64,000 nt of DNA from Geothrix sp. SG200 (GCF_022808935.1 NZ_JAKZFR010000001.1:992001-1056000), one strand, 5' to 3'. Positions 20,716 through 29,402 are shown, counted from the first letter of the stretch. A program made the numbers and translations. Notes: generated from the sequence alone by a model not told the origin.

Positions 20716-20742
20716 CCAACTACCCCCACCCTCGGAGTCCCC

Positions 20743-21480
20743 ATGCGTTTCCGCAAGCTGCTCCTGGCCTTGTTGGCCACCCTGGCTGTCGCCACGCCGG
20801 CCCTTGCCCAGAAGAAACTCTCCAAGGAAGAGAAGGCCAAGCTGCCCCGCATCGCCATTCTCGAATTCAAGGCCGCACCGGATGCCTGGCACGGCTGGCG
20901 CTTCGGCGGCTGGGGCAACCAGATGGGCACCATCTCCAACCAGCTGCGCGACCTCTTCACCACGGAGATCATGGAGAAGGGCCGGGGCAAGATCCGCGTC
21001 ATCGAGCGCGAGCGGCTCTCCGAGATCCGCGAGGAGCTGAACTTCCAGCAGAGCGGCGAGGTGGACACAAGCACGGTCCAGAAGATCGGCAAGCTGCTGG
21101 GCGTGAAGTACGTGATGACCGGCAAGGTCACCCGTTTCGCCTACAAGGAGGGCGGCTTCGGCACCGGCTGGGGCGTGGGCGCCCTGGTGGGCAAGCTCAC
21201 GGGCGACAGCACGGCCGGCGCGGTGGCCGGCAGCGTGAACGTGAAGAAGGCCTCGTTCTCAGGCCGTCTGGACATCCGTCTCATCGAAGTGGAGACCGGG
21301 GAGATCCTGGGCGCCTGGAAGGACGAGGACAAGGTCAACGACACCAGCGTGAAGGTGGCGGGCACCGGCGCCGAGGTCCAGTACGACGAGGAGCTGGTGA
21401 ACAAGGTCTTCGAGCCCATCGTCCAGCGCATCACGCCCAAGCTGCTGCGCGCCACGGTCGCGGCCCACGAGGAAGACTAG
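20743..21480 (+). CDS. Secreted CsgG/HfaB-like protein
   Basis: 245 residues with a Sec signal peptide (MRFRKLLLALLATLAVATPALA). The mature part resembles the CsgG periplasmic domain: IAILEF, a long helix ending in FTTEIME, RVIERERLSEIREEL, VQKIGKLLGVKYVMTGKVTRF, then a glycine-rich hairpin region and LDIRLIEVETGEIL. Unlike true CsgG it has no cysteine and so no lipobox. It may be a soluble periplasmic or pore-forming relative. The start has the CGGAGTCCCC-ATG context. Confidence 0.75.
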   Translation: MRFRKLLLALLATLAVATPALAQKKLSKEEKAKLPRIAILEFKAAPDAWHGWRFGGWGNQMGTISNQLRDLFTTEIMEKGRGKIRVIERERLSEIREELNFQQSGEVDTSTVQKIGKLLGVKYVMTGKVTRFAYKEGGFGTGWGVGALVGKLTGDSTAGAVAGSVNVKKASFSGRLDIRLIEVETGEILGAWKDEDKVNDTSVKVAGTGAEVQYDEELVNKVFEPIVQRITPKLLRATVAAHEED

Positions 21481-21501
21481 CCCGTCCATCCGTCGCGACC
21501 T

Positions 21502-21530
21502 GGAAAGGGGGCCCTCAGCGGCCCCCTTCC
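21502..21530. terminator. Bidirectional hairpin between convergent genes
   Basis: GGAAAGGGGGCC and GGCCCCCTTCC pair around CTCAGC. It lies right after the CsgG-like gene and overlaps the last codons of the minus-strand hydrolase gene. A/T flanks are short, so termination strength is uncertain. Confidence 0.55.
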
Positions 21531-22483
21531 TCATTCCGGAACCAGGCGTCCGTGGCCTCGCGGATGGCTCCGGCATACCGGGGGCCCAGCACCTCGGAGC
21601 AGTGGAGGTGCCAGGTCGGCACTTCGATCACCTGGCTGGTGAGGAATCGGGCGGCCATGGCCCGCTGCACCTCGGGAGGGGCCAAGCGGTCCTGGGTGGC
21701 GAGAAAGCAGAGGCTGGGCGTGGCGAAGCGGAGGCCCTTGGTGCGGCGCAGCAGATCCGTGTCCGCGGGATCATAGCCGCCCATGTGGCCCGCACCTCGG
21801 CTGGCCAGGGCCCCGATGGGGGGAGCCAGAAGGTGCCACCACCGGTCCGCCGGTCCGCGCACCAGGCGCTCCGCGAAGCTGCGGCTGCTGGCGGGGGCCC
21901 CTTCCCACACCAGGCCGGCGAGGGGCCCGCGGCCCTCCCGCTCCAAGTCCGCCAGGGCCAGGAGGCCCACGGAGGCGCCCAGGCTCCGGCCCATGAGGAG
22001 GATCCTCCGGCGGGGGATGCCTGAGGCCTCCAGGTGGTGGACCATGCGGACCACCTCCTGGGATTCGCTCACGCCGAAGGTCACAGCGGGGGCTGCGCTG
22101 CCCGCACGCAGGGCGTCGTCCCGCCGCCGATAGGTGAAGATCGCCGCATCGAGTTCCGGGAACCACTTCAGGGCCGGGCTCGTTCCCCAGCGATCATCTC
22201 CGAACCCGTGGAGGAGCAGCACGATGCCGGGGGAGTGCGCGCGTCGATGGAGTTGCCAGAGCTGGAGGCCGTCCACTTCCTCGGAGGACCAGACGCCGCC
22301 GGGGTCTCCATCCCCGCCAGTGGCGAGCTCCCGGTAGGTGGCCTCCACCCGCGACAGAGGCTGGGGACGGTAGAAGGGCGGGTCCACCAGCTCTCTGGCG
22401 ACGGCCCGGGACTTCCATGCCATGAATCCCCCCACAGCCAGGAGGGGCAGGGTGCCCAGGGACAACCAGGCCCCGCGTGTCAC
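21515..22483 (-). CDS. Membrane-anchored alpha/beta hydrolase
   Basis: 322 residues: an N-terminal hydrophobic anchor (about 5-23), then an alpha/beta hydrolase fold with oxyanion motif LLHGFGDD near 90-97 and nucleophile Ser167 in GRSLGAS. The late His is probably in PTWHLHCSE. Substrate unknown. The GTG start overlaps the ferredoxin stop (GTGA), linking it to the lipoprotein-ferredoxin genes upstream. Confidence 0.82.
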   Translation of the reverse strand: MTRGAWLSLGTLPLLAVGGFMAWKSRAVARELVDPPFYRPQPLSRVEATYRELATGGDGDPGGVWSSEEVDGLQLWQLHRRAHSPGIVLLLHGFGDDRWGTSPALKWFPELDAAIFTYRRRDDALRAGSAAPAVTFGVSESQEVVRMVHHLEASGIPRRRILLMGRSLGASVGLLALADLEREGRGPLAGLVWEGAPASSRSFAERLVRGPADRWWHLLAPPIGALASRGAGHMGGYDPADTDLLRRTKGLRFATPSLCFLATQDRLAPPEVQRAMAARFLTSQVIEVPTWHLHCSEVLGPRYAGAIREATDAWFRNEEGGR

Positions 22484-22785
22484 CAGTAGCCCGTCGTGGC
22501 AAGGACCTCAGAGGTCGGATCCGTGATCTGGCACTGGCAGCTGAGCCGCTGGTCCGGTCCTGCGTCGTTGCGAGCCAACGTCTGGGATTCATGGGGGCGG
22601 GGCGGCGTCAGGTGGGCGGCGCCGCTCAGGATCGTGACCACACACCGGGCGCAGGCTCCCCGGCCTGAGCAGGCCGAAGCCACGGGCAGGCCCGCGGCCA
22701 GGAACCGGTCCATCAGGGTCCCCCGCCCTCCGATGATGAGGTCTGCGGTGAGGTTCGCCCGACGGGTGCGGGCCACCAGCGCCAT
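22480..22785 (-). CDS. Plant-type [2Fe-2S] ferredoxin
   Basis: About 101 residues, with the ligand set Cys40-x5-Cys46-x2-Cys49 and Cys84 (numbered from the GTG at 22788). The motif ACSGRGACARC and the later RLSCQCQI fit plant/adrenodoxin-type electron carriers. The start is the ATG at 22785 or the GTG at 22788, the latter sharing a base with the lipoprotein stop. No oxidoreductase partner is adjacent, so its electron acceptor is unknown. Confidence 0.88.
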   Translation of the reverse strand: MALVARTRRANLTADLIIGGRGTLMDRFLAAGLPVASACSGRGACARCVVTILSGAAHLTPPRPHESQTLARNDAGPDQRLSCQCQITDPTSEVLATTGYW

Positions 22786-22787
22786 CA

Positions 22788-23213
22788 CTACCTGGCGAGG
22801 GCCGCGGTCACCCCGGGGAGCCCTTCGGCGGTGGGCAGGGGATCCGGCTTGCCGTAGAGGACGGCATCCAGCTTCTGGACCAGCGTGATCTGGTAGAGGC
22901 CTTTGTCTCCAGCCATGTCCAGCTCGCCGAGATCGGGGCTGAAGGTCTCGTGCTGGCTGGTGAGGAAGAAGCGGTGCTTGCCGGAGGCGAGGCCCTTCAC
23001 GATGAGACTGGTGGCCCCTTTGGGCAGCTGCTGGACCGGGATGCGGGCTCCGTCAAGACTCAGCTCCACCGGGCCCTGCACTTTCCGCGTGAAGCGGAAC
23101 ACGACCGTTCCCGCAGGGATGGGCGTCTTGGGCGTCAGGGGCATCTTGCGGCAACCCAGGAAGGAGACGGATCCCAGCAGCACGAGGGCGGGAACGAGGG
23201 GGTGGAGCTTCAT
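22788..23213 (-). CDS. Putative lipoprotein, 141 residues
   Basis: Signal peptide ending in FLGC, a lipobox with Cys21, so probably lipidated. The mature part (VVFRFTRKVQGPVELSLDGARIPV, GATSLIVKGLASGKHRFFL) is beta-rich with a PEGA-like flavour. Not assigned to a family. CCGGAGGTTTC precedes the ATG. It heads the coupled lipoprotein-ferredoxin-hydrolase cluster. Confidence 0.75.
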   Translation of the reverse strand: MKLHPLVPALVLLGSVSFLGCRKMPLTPKTPIPAGTVVFRFTRKVQGPVELSLDGARIPVQQLPKGATSLIVKGLASGKHRFFLTSQHETFSPDLGELDMAGDKGLYQITLVQKLDAVLYGKPDPLPTAEGLPGVTAALAR

Positions 23214-23260
23214 GAAACCTCCGGAACCTTTGATGATATGCGATCAACGGCCCCGAGGTC

Positions 23261-23728
23261 TCAGGGCAGCTCGGCCCAGAGGGAGCCGTGCCAGGTGGCG
23301 TTCCTGGGCTTCCGGCCGATGACGCCGGTCAGTGGACCGGAGCAGGCCAGCTCCAGCCGCCCCCCGCTGCGGTCTTCCAGCCGCGTGAACCGCACCCGGG
23401 TCTTTCCCGTGGCGGCCCAGGAGTCGGGGTAACCGCCGGACTTCTGGCGCACCACACGCAGCAGGTAGAGAGTACCGTTCTTGAGGACGCTCAGCTCCAG
23501 GTCGAAGGCGCGGGCGGGCTCCTCGGGGACCAGACGGCCTGTCAGGCGGATCAGGGGCGGCAGGCCCGACCGGGCCGGAATGGAGGCCACGGAGGCCAGC
23601 TCCAGGCGATAAGGGATCCCATCGAGGGTGAGGTCTCCGCCCCCGCGGACCACGGCCTCGAGCCCCGGGGCCTGGGCCCGGAGGCCGAAGGCCAGGAAGA
23701 GGCAGGGCAGGGCGCGCAGGAAGTTCAT
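23261..23728 (-). CDS. Secreted hypothetical protein, 155 residues
   Basis: Signal peptide (MNFLRALPCLFLAFGLRAQA). The mature part is beta-rich and has one conserved-looking block, SGGYPDSWAATGKTRVRF. I do not recognise the family. CCGGAG stands before the ATG. Forty-seven bases separate it from the lipoprotein gene downstream, so co-transcription is possible. Confidence 0.7.
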   Translation of the reverse strand: MNFLRALPCLFLAFGLRAQAPGLEAVVRGGGDLTLDGIPYRLELASVASIPARSGLPPLIRLTGRLVPEEPARAFDLELSVLKNGTLYLLRVVRQKSGGYPDSWAATGKTRVRFTRLEDRSGGRLELACSGPLTGVIGRKPRNATWHGSLWAELP

Positions 23729-23784
23729 GCTGACTCCGGGAGATCCGCCTTCTATTCTGGTGGTTTGACGCAGAGAGGTGAACC

Positions 23785-24252
23785 ATGACCCGTGTGCTGT
23801 TCCAGACCGACAAGGGCGACATCAACCTGGATCTCTTCCCCAAGGAGGCCCCCGGCACCGTGGCCAACTTCGTGAAGCTCATCGAATCGGGCTTCTACGA
23901 CGGCTTGGCCTTCCATCGCGTCATTCCCGACTTCGTCATCCAGGGCGGCTGCCCCAACACCCGTCCCGGCGCCTCGGGCATGCCCGGCACCGGCGGCCCC
24001 GGCTGGAAGATCAAGTGCGAGACCGCCGGCAACCCCCACCAGCACAAGCTGGGCGCCCTCTCCATGGCCCACGCCGGCAAGGACACCGGCGGCAGCCAGT
24101 TCTTCGTGGTGAACGGCGACCGTCGCAATGTCCAGCACCTCGATGGCGTGCACACGGTCTTCGGCCAGTGCGCCTCCGACGCCGACATCAAGGTGGTCCA
24201 GGCCATCCGCGCCAACGACCGCATCATCAAGGCGACGGTGGTGGAGGCTTAA
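23785..24252 (+). CDS. ppiB: Cyclophilin-type peptidyl-prolyl isomerase
   Basis: 155-residue cytosolic cyclophilin (no signal peptide) that isomerises X-Pro bonds. Core motifs are [49 protein letters not shown] and [12 protein letters not shown]. The catalytic Arg is in FHRVI and the Gln-Phe-Phe pocket is present. A perfect terminator follows the gene. The name ppiB is by similarity to the cytosolic E. coli enzyme. Confidence 0.94.
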   Translation: MTRVLFQTDKGDINLDLFPKEAPGTVANFVKLIESGFYDGLAFHRVIPDFVIQGGCPNTRPGASGMPGTGGPGWKIKCETAGNPHQHKLGALSMAHAGKDTGGSQFFVVNGDRRNVQHLDGVHTVFGQCASDADIKVVQAIRANDRIIKATVVEA

Positions 24253-24271
24253 GCTTCCTGAGGTTCATGCG

Positions 24272-24302
24272 AAAAACAGGGCGGCGTCGCCGCCCTGTTT
24301 TT
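24272..24302 (+). terminator. Rho-independent terminator after the cyclophilin
   Basis: AAAAACAGGGCGGCG, loop TCG, CGCCGCCCTGTTTTT, ending in a T-run; 19 bases after the stop. The arms are fully complementary, so it could work both ways. Confidence 0.88.
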
Positions 24303-24321
24303 GTAGGGGAGGGACGAAGGC

Positions 24322-24888
24322 ATGGACGGGAAGATTCGCTGTGGGTGGTGCGGGACAGACCCGCTCTACGTGGCCTACCACGACGAGGAGTGGGGCGTTC
24401 CCCAGCACGATGACCGACGCCTCTTCGAGAAGCTGGTGCTGGAGGGGGCCCAGGCGGGGCTGAGCTGGATCACCGTCCTGCGCAAGCGGGAGGCCTACCG
24501 GAGACTGTTCCAAGGCCTCGATCCTGCGAAGGTCGCCGCCATGACGGACGCCGAGCTGGAGTCCGTCCTCCAGGACCCGGGGATCGTCCGGAACCGGCTC
24601 AAGGTCTTCTCGGCCCGGAAGAACGCACAGGCCTTTCTGGCCGTTCAGAAGGAGTGCGGCAGCTTCGACGCCTTCCTGTGGGCCTTCGTGGACGGGAGGA
24701 CGAAGGTGAACCATCCGAAGACCCTGGCAGAGGTGCCCGCCGTGAGCCCCGAGGCCGAGGCCCTGTCCAAAGCCCTCAAGAAGCGGGGCTTCACGTTCGT
24801 GGGGCCCACGATCATGTACGCCTACCTGCAGTCCATGGGCCTGGTGGACGACCATGTGGCCACCTGCTGGAAGGGCCGACGGGCCTGA
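24322..24888 (+). CDS. tag: DNA-3-methyladenine glycosylase I
   Basis: Removes 3-methyladenine from alkylated DNA. It has 188 residues with the Tag zinc site: Cys7 and His20 near the N-terminus (RCGWC...YHDEEWG) and a C-terminal DHVATCW His-x3-Cys pair. LFEKLVLEGAQAGLSWITVLRKR and FVGPTIMYAYLQSMGLVDDH are family signatures. It starts just past the terminator. Confidence 0.95.
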   Translation: MDGKIRCGWCGTDPLYVAYHDEEWGVPQHDDRRLFEKLVLEGAQAGLSWITVLRKREAYRRLFQGLDPAKVAAMTDAELESVLQDPGIVRNRLKVFSARKNAQAFLAVQKECGSFDAFLWAFVDGRTKVNHPKTLAEVPAVSPEAEALSKALKKRGFTFVGPTIMYAYLQSMGLVDDHVATCWKGRRA

Positions 24889-24936
24889 CTCGCCGAGCAG
24901 GGCCGGGGCCGGTAGACTGGAAGGCTCGGAGTTGCC

Positions 24937-26838
24937 GTGTCCAAGCCCTTCTACATCACCACGCCCATCTACTACGTGAACGACCGGCCCCACATCGGCC
25001 ACACCTACACCACGGTGCTGGCGGACGTGATCGCGCGGTTCCACCGCATGCGCGGCGAAGAGGTGTACTTCCTCACGGGCACGGACGAGCACGGCCAGAA
25101 GGTGGAGAAGGCCGCCGCCGCCCGGGGCATCACGCCCAAGCAGCTGGCGGACGAGGTGGTGGCCAACTACACGGACCTCTGGCAGCGCATGGGCATGACC
25201 CACTTCCGCTTCATCCGCACCACGGACCAGGACCACCGCGAGCAGGTGCAGCGCCTCTTCAAGCGCCTGCTGGACAAGGGCGACATCTACAAGGCCACCT
25301 ACAAGGGGCTGTACTCCGTCAGCGACGAGGCCTATGTCACCGAGACCCAGGCCAAGGAGCTGCAGGCCCAGGGCCTCGCCCACCAGCTGGTGGAGCTGGA
25401 GGAGGAGACCTATTTCTTCCGCCTCAGCGCCTACCAGGATCGTCTGCTGAAGCTGTACGAGGAACGCCCGGAGTTCGTGCAGCCGGACTTCCGCTTCAAC
25501 GAGGTGAAGCGCTTCGTGGAGGGCGGCCTGCAGGATCTCTCCATCAGCCGGACCAGCATCACCTGGGGCATCCCCGTGCCCGGCGACGAGAAGCACGTCA
25601 TCTACGTGTGGTTCGACGCGCTGCTCAACTACCTCACGGGCTGCCCGGCCAACACCTGGCCACCGGACCTTCAGCTGGTGGGCAAGGACATCCTCCGCTT
25701 CCACGCCGTATACTGGCCCGCCTTCCTCATGGCCGCGGGCATGTTCCAGCCCACCACCATCCTGGCCCACGGCTGGTGGCTCATGGGCGAGGACAAGATG
25801 TCCAAGAGCAAGGGCAACGTGGTGCGTCCCGACACTCTCCTGCGCTTCGGCAACGACGCGCTGCGCTTCTACTTCATGCGCGACATGCAGGTGGGCCACG
25901 ACCGGGGCTTCAGCTACGAGGGCTTCATGGACCGCCTCAACGCGGACCTGGCCAACGGCCTGGGCAACCTGGCCTCGCGCACCCTCAGCATGATCCAGCG
26001 CTACCGGGGCGGCGTGGTGCCCATGCCCGCCGCGATGGACGATCTCGACCGGGACATGGCCCAGCAGCTCCTCGCGGTCTTCCCTGAATATCTGGAGCAG
26101 GCGCGGGCGAACAACTTCCACGGCGCCCTGGACGCACTCTGGACCTACCTGCGCGCCCTGGACGGCTACATCGTGAAGGCCGAGCCCTGGAAGCTGGCCA
26201 AGGACCCCGCCAACGATCCCAAGCTGGACGCGGTCCTGGCGAACCTCTACCGGGCCCTGCGCGCCACGGCCCTGCTGGTGGCGCCGGTCATGCCCGACAT
26301 GGCCCAGAGCCTCTGGGAATCCCTGGGCCACGCGGACCAGGTGGGCCAGCGCACCTTCCACGGTTTCGCGCTTGATGGCCCAGCCATCGGCCCCATCGGC
26401 GAGCCCAAGCCCCTGTTCCAGCGCATCGACAAGGAGAAGGAAATGAGTGACCTCGAGGCCTCCGCGGCCCCCGTCGAAACCAAGCCCACCCTGGACGTGC
26501 CGGAGATCCGCGAGACGGTGGACGCCGACACCTTCTTCAAGGTGGACCTCCGCGTGGGGAAAATCCTCGAGGCCGAGCGCGTGCCCAAGAGCGACAAGCT
26601 CATCAAGATGAAGGTGGACATCGGCCTGGAGCAGCGCACCATCGTGGGCGGCATCGGCAAGGCCTACGAGCCCGCCGACCTGCTCAACCGGTTGGTGGTG
26701 GTGGTGGCGAACCTGGCCCCCCGCAAGCTCATGGGCATCGAGAGCCACGGGATGCTGCTGGCGGCCAGCGACAGCGCCAGCAAGCCCTACCTGGTGGCGC
26801 CGCCCGCGGACGCCCTCCCCGGGTTCCTGGTGAAGTGA
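24937..26838 (+). CDS. metG: Methionyl-tRNA synthetase with C-terminal tRNA-binding domain
   Basis: Class I synthetase, 633 residues. HIGH is at 19-22 and KMSKS at 287-291. The C-terminal EMAP/Trbp111-type domain (about 525-633) contains FFKVDLRVGKILEAERVPKSDKL and a final HGMLLAAS. A glutamate- and proline-rich linker joins the two. I see no four-cysteine knuckle between the catalytic halves, which fits the knuckle-less MetG type. The start is GTG, with TAGACT 18 bases upstream and GGAG just before it. Confidence 0.96.
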   Translation: MSKPFYITTPIYYVNDRPHIGHTYTTVLADVIARFHRMRGEEVYFLTGTDEHGQKVEKAAAARGITPKQLADEVVANYTDLWQRMGMTHFRFIRTTDQDHREQVQRLFKRLLDKGDIYKATYKGLYSVSDEAYVTETQAKELQAQGLAHQLVELEEETYFFRLSAYQDRLLKLYEERPEFVQPDFRFNEVKRFVEGGLQDLSISRTSITWGIPVPGDEKHVIYVWFDALLNYLTGCPANTWPPDLQLVGKDILRFHAVYWPAFLMAAGMFQPTTILAHGWWLMGEDKMSKSKGNVVRPDTLLRFGNDALRFYFMRDMQVGHDRGFSYEGFMDRLNADLANGLGNLASRTLSMIQRYRGGVVPMPAAMDDLDRDMAQQLLAVFPEYLEQARANNFHGALDALWTYLRALDGYIVKAEPWKLAKDPANDPKLDAVLANLYRALRATALLVAPVMPDMAQSLWESLGHADQVGQRTFHGFALDGPAIGPIGEPKPLFQRIDKEKEMSDLEASAAPVETKPTLDVPEIRETVDADTFFKVDLRVGKILEAERVPKSDKLIKMKVDIGLEQRTIVGGIGKAYEPADLLNRLVVVVANLAPRKLMGIESHGMLLAASDSASKPYLVAPPADALPGFLVK

Positions 26839-27176
26839 AGCAGCCCGTCTTCAGCTTCGAGGCGGAACTCCTCACGGACGCGCCCTTCGACCTGGTGGCC
26901 GGGAGGCTGCGCGATCCCGGACCCGCGGGCTTCCGCTGCCTCCGTGCTCTCCAGGGTTGGCAAGGGCCCGCGACCGAAGGGGAGTGCCTGGTGCTCCGCT
27001 GGTCCCGGAACCTGGCGGGCAGCCAGGAATCCGGAGCTCTGGTCCTGTCCCCGGATCCCAAGGGCGCCCACCTCCGCCTGGAGGGCCGCCTGAAGGGATG
27101 GACCGGCTTCCTGCTGCTGGGCTGGCTGCGCTGGCGGACGGACCGGCTGCTGGACCGCTTCGTGGGGGAACTGTGA
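26835..27176 (+). CDS. Hypothetical protein, 113 residues, coupled to metG
   Basis: Unrecognised. The GTG overlaps the metG stop and its own stop overlaps a possible GTG of the next gene, so it sits inside a coupled run. The pattern (FSFEAELLTDAPFDLV, LVLRWSRNLAG, GAHLRLEGRLKGWTGF, a C-terminal amphipathic helix RWRTDRLLDRFV) resembles a shortened START/SRPBCC-like fold, but this is only a structural impression. Confidence 0.65.
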   Translation: MKQPVFSFEAELLTDAPFDLVAGRLRDPGPAGFRCLRALQGWQGPATEGECLVLRWSRNLAGSQESGALVLSPDPKGAHLRLEGRLKGWTGFLLLGWLRWRTDRLLDRFVGEL

Positions 27177-27190
27177 AGACTGGAGTTTCT

Positions 27191-27532
27191 TTGAAGCCGG
27201 TCCTCTGGATGAAGTCGAGCTGCACCACCTGCCGGAACGCCAGGGCGAAGCTGGCGGAGCTGGGCATCGAGGTGGAGATCCGGGACTATTTCAGGAAGCC
27301 CCTGGCGGCCGCGGAACTGGAAGGCCTGCTGCCCGCGGACCCCGCGCCCATGCTCGGCACGAAGAGCCCGAAGTACAAGGAACTCGGATTGAAGGACCGG
27401 CAGCTGTCCAAGGCCGAGGCCATCGCCCTCATGGTCCAGGACAACAACCTGCTCAAGCGGCCCATCCTGGTGCATCCCAAGGGCACAGTCATTGGTTTCG
27501 ATCCGGAAGCCTATGCCAGACTGGTCCCCTGA
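27191..27532 (+). CDS. ArsC/Spx-family thioredoxin-fold protein
   Basis: 113 residues with the ArsC/Spx/YffB pattern: a Cys-x2-Cys pair in SSCTTCRNA, IEVEIRDYFRKPL, NLLKRPILVHPKG and GFDPEAY. The two-cysteine active site is Spx-like rather than the single-cysteine ArsC type. It could be a reductase or a transcription-related protein; there are no arsenic genes nearby. The TTG start at 27191 has GGAG five bases upstream; the GTG at 27173 overlaps the preceding stop and is the alternative. Confidence 0.8.
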   Translation: MKPVLWMKSSCTTCRNARAKLAELGIEVEIRDYFRKPLAAAELEGLLPADPAPMLGTKSPKYKELGLKDRQLSKAEAIALMVQDNNLLKRPILVHPKGTVIGFDPEAYARLVP

Positions 27533-27542
27533 GGGAGGATCC

Positions 27543-28319
27543 ATGCGCTTCTACAGCTGGAACGTGAACGGCTTCCGGTCGGTCCTGAAGAAGGGCTTCA
27601 TGGACTGGCTGGAGGAGACGGAACCGGATGTCCTCTCCCTCCAGGAGATCCGCTGCGAGTGGGAAGAGGCGGACCTGGGCGTGCGCCGCCAGATCGAGAG
27701 CGCCTACGACGTCTGCTGGTTCCCTGCCACCAGCAAGAAGGGCTATGCGGGCTCGGCGACCTTTTCAAAGAAGGAGCTGGGATTCACCCACGCCAAGGGC
27801 CTGGGCATCGACGGCTACGACGCCGAGGGCCGCATGATCGTCTCGCGGAAGGACCAGCTCGTCTTCATCGGCGGCTACTTCCCCAACGCCTCCCAAGGTC
27901 TGGTGCGCCTTCCCTTCAAGCGCCAGTTCGCCCGTGACCTCGCCGCCATCGTGGCGAAGCACCACCAGGCTGGAGACCAGATCATCCTCACCGGCGACAT
28001 GAACGTGGCCCCGGAGGAGATCGACCTCGCCCGCCCGAAGGACAACGTGAAGAACCCGGGCTTCACCCCCGAGGAGCGGGAGGACTTCAAGCTCTATCTG
28101 GGCGCGGGTCTGGCGGACGTCCTGCGGGAGCGGAATCCCGAGGTGCCGGGTCTCTATACCTGGTGGACCGCCCGGGGCGGTGCGCGGGAGCGGAATGTGG
28201 GATGGAGGATTGACCTCTTCCTCGCGAGCCGCACGCTGCTCGACCGCGTGAAGGACGCCCGCATCCACGCCGACGTGATGGGTTCTGACCACTGCCCCAT
28301 CAGTCTCGAGCTGCTCTGA
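27543..28319 (+). CDS. xth: Exodeoxyribonuclease III / AP endonuclease
   Basis: Base-excision repair nuclease, 258 residues. EEP-fold motifs are YSWNVNGFRS, LSLQEIRCEWEE (catalytic Glu), GGYFPNAS, LTGDMNVAPEEIDL, and the C-terminal WRIDLFLAS and SDHCPISLEL. GAGGGAGGATCC supplies the ribosome binding site for the ATG at 27543; the open frame upstream overlaps the ArsC-like gene. Confidence 0.96.
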   Translation: MRFYSWNVNGFRSVLKKGFMDWLEETEPDVLSLQEIRCEWEEADLGVRRQIESAYDVCWFPATSKKGYAGSATFSKKELGFTHAKGLGIDGYDAEGRMIVSRKDQLVFIGGYFPNASQGLVRLPFKRQFARDLAAIVAKHHQAGDQIILTGDMNVAPEEIDLARPKDNVKNPGFTPEEREDFKLYLGAGLADVLRERNPEVPGLYTWWTARGGARERNVGWRIDLFLASRTLLDRVKDARIHADVMGSDHCPISLELL

Positions 28320-28330
28320 TTTCGGCTCGA

Positions 28331-28372
28331 CGGCAAAAAGAGGGGCCCCGACCGGGGCCCCTCTTTTTGCCG
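28331..28372. terminator. Perfect bidirectional terminator, xth / TPR gene
   Basis: Two 20-base arms, each with an A5 or T5 tract and GAGGGGCCCC, are separated by only two bases. The palindrome is exact and sits between convergent genes, so transcripts from both sides would end in a GC stem followed by U5. Confidence 0.9.
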
Positions 28373-28379
28373 CGGATGA

Positions 28380-29402
28380 CTACTTGATCTTCTTCAGCGA
28401 GGGGTCCTTCAGCATCTCCCGGGCCGTGGCGGCGTTCTTGCCGGTGGGCGCGAGTTCGAGGTACTTCTCCAGGTTGTGCTTGGTTCCCCGCAGGTTGTTC
28501 TCGCCGAATTCGACCATGGCCAGCAGGTAGTGGGCTTCGGCGTACTTGGGGTCCACTTCAAGGGCCTTCAGCAAGTGGGCCTTCGCCTCCTTGGTCTTGC
28601 CGGCGTTGAAGGCCTCGACGCCCTTGTTGTAGATCACGTCTGGGTTGGGCCCCTGGATGGCTTCCAGCATGGCCGTGTACTTCTGCTCGGCAGCCTTGTC
28701 GGACTTGGCCTTGCTGGTCTCGATGAGGCCGGCGATCACACGCTCGTCTTTCGGGTTCCGCTCCAGGGCCTTCAGGAGGTAAGGCTCGGCCGCTTCTTTC
28801 TTCTCGCCCGCCTGGGCCATGCAGATGCCCAGCACGCGCTCGATCTTCAGGAGCTCGGGCGCCAGCTCGGTCTTGGCCGCCTCGTCCTTCAGCTGGGCCA
28901 TGGCATCGGTGAGGGTCTTGTAGGCCTTGTCCACATGGGGGAGGGCTTCGGCGTAGTTGCCTTCGTTGTAGAGGGGGATGGCGGCGTTGAACGCATCCCG
29001 GCCCTCGGCGTCCAGGGCGGCTCCGGGATCCTCGGGAACGGCCTGGGTGCCGCCTGCAGCGGGGGCCATCGTGCGGGCTTCGGTCGGCGTGTACAAGGTG
29101 ACGTCCTTGACCAGCACATCGGCCAGGGGAATGCGGATCATCTCCTTGTGCTCGACATAGCCTTCAGCCTTGACGGTGAGCTCGAACTCCTTCGGGTCCA
29201 GGCCCACCTGGAGGAAGCTGCCCTTCTTGTCGGACGTCAGTTCCTTGGTCCAGGCACGGTCGAGGCGCTTCAGGATGATCTTGGCTCCGGCGATGGGCTT
29301 GCCGTCCTTGGCCGTCACTTTGCCGCTGATGCGACCGGTGGTCTCGGCGTACAGGGACAGGCAGGCGGCCGGAATGAGGAGCGCTGAGATGAGGCGTCGC
29401 AT
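28380..29402 (-). CDS. Exported TPR protein with carboxypeptidase-regulatory-like domain
   Basis: 340 residues. A signal peptide ends near ACLSLYAE, then comes a CarboxypepD_reg-like beta-sandwich (GRISGKVTAKDGKPIAGAKIIL...GYVEHKEMIRI, about 20-100). After a Pro/Ala linker come at least four TPR-like helix pairs, the clearest being IYNKGVEAFNAGKTKEAKAH and PKYAEAHYLLAMVEFGENN. Likely a periplasmic scaffold. The ATG at 29402 is preceded by GGAGGAAACCCC. Confidence 0.82.
   Translation of the reverse strand: MRRLISALLIPAACLSLYAETTGRISGKVTAKDGKPIAGAKIILKRLDRAWTKELTSDKKGSFLQVGLDPKEFELTVKAEGYVEHKEMIRIPLADVLVKDVTLYTPTEARTMAPAAGGTQAVPEDPGAALDAEGRDAFNAAIPLYNEGNYAEALPHVDKAYKTLTDAMAQLKDEAAKTELAPELLKIERVLGICMAQAGEKKEAAEPYLLKALERNPKDERVIAGLIETSKAKSDKAAEQKYTAMLEAIQGPNPDVIYNKGVEAFNAGKTKEAKAHLLKALEVDPKYAEAHYLLAMVEFGENNLRGTKHNLEKYLELAPTGKNAATAREMLKDPSLKKIK

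Noticed and set aside
24265-26748. 827-codon minus-strand frame opposite tag and metG
   Set aside because: Same antisense effect; it even reads through the terminator at 24272-24302.
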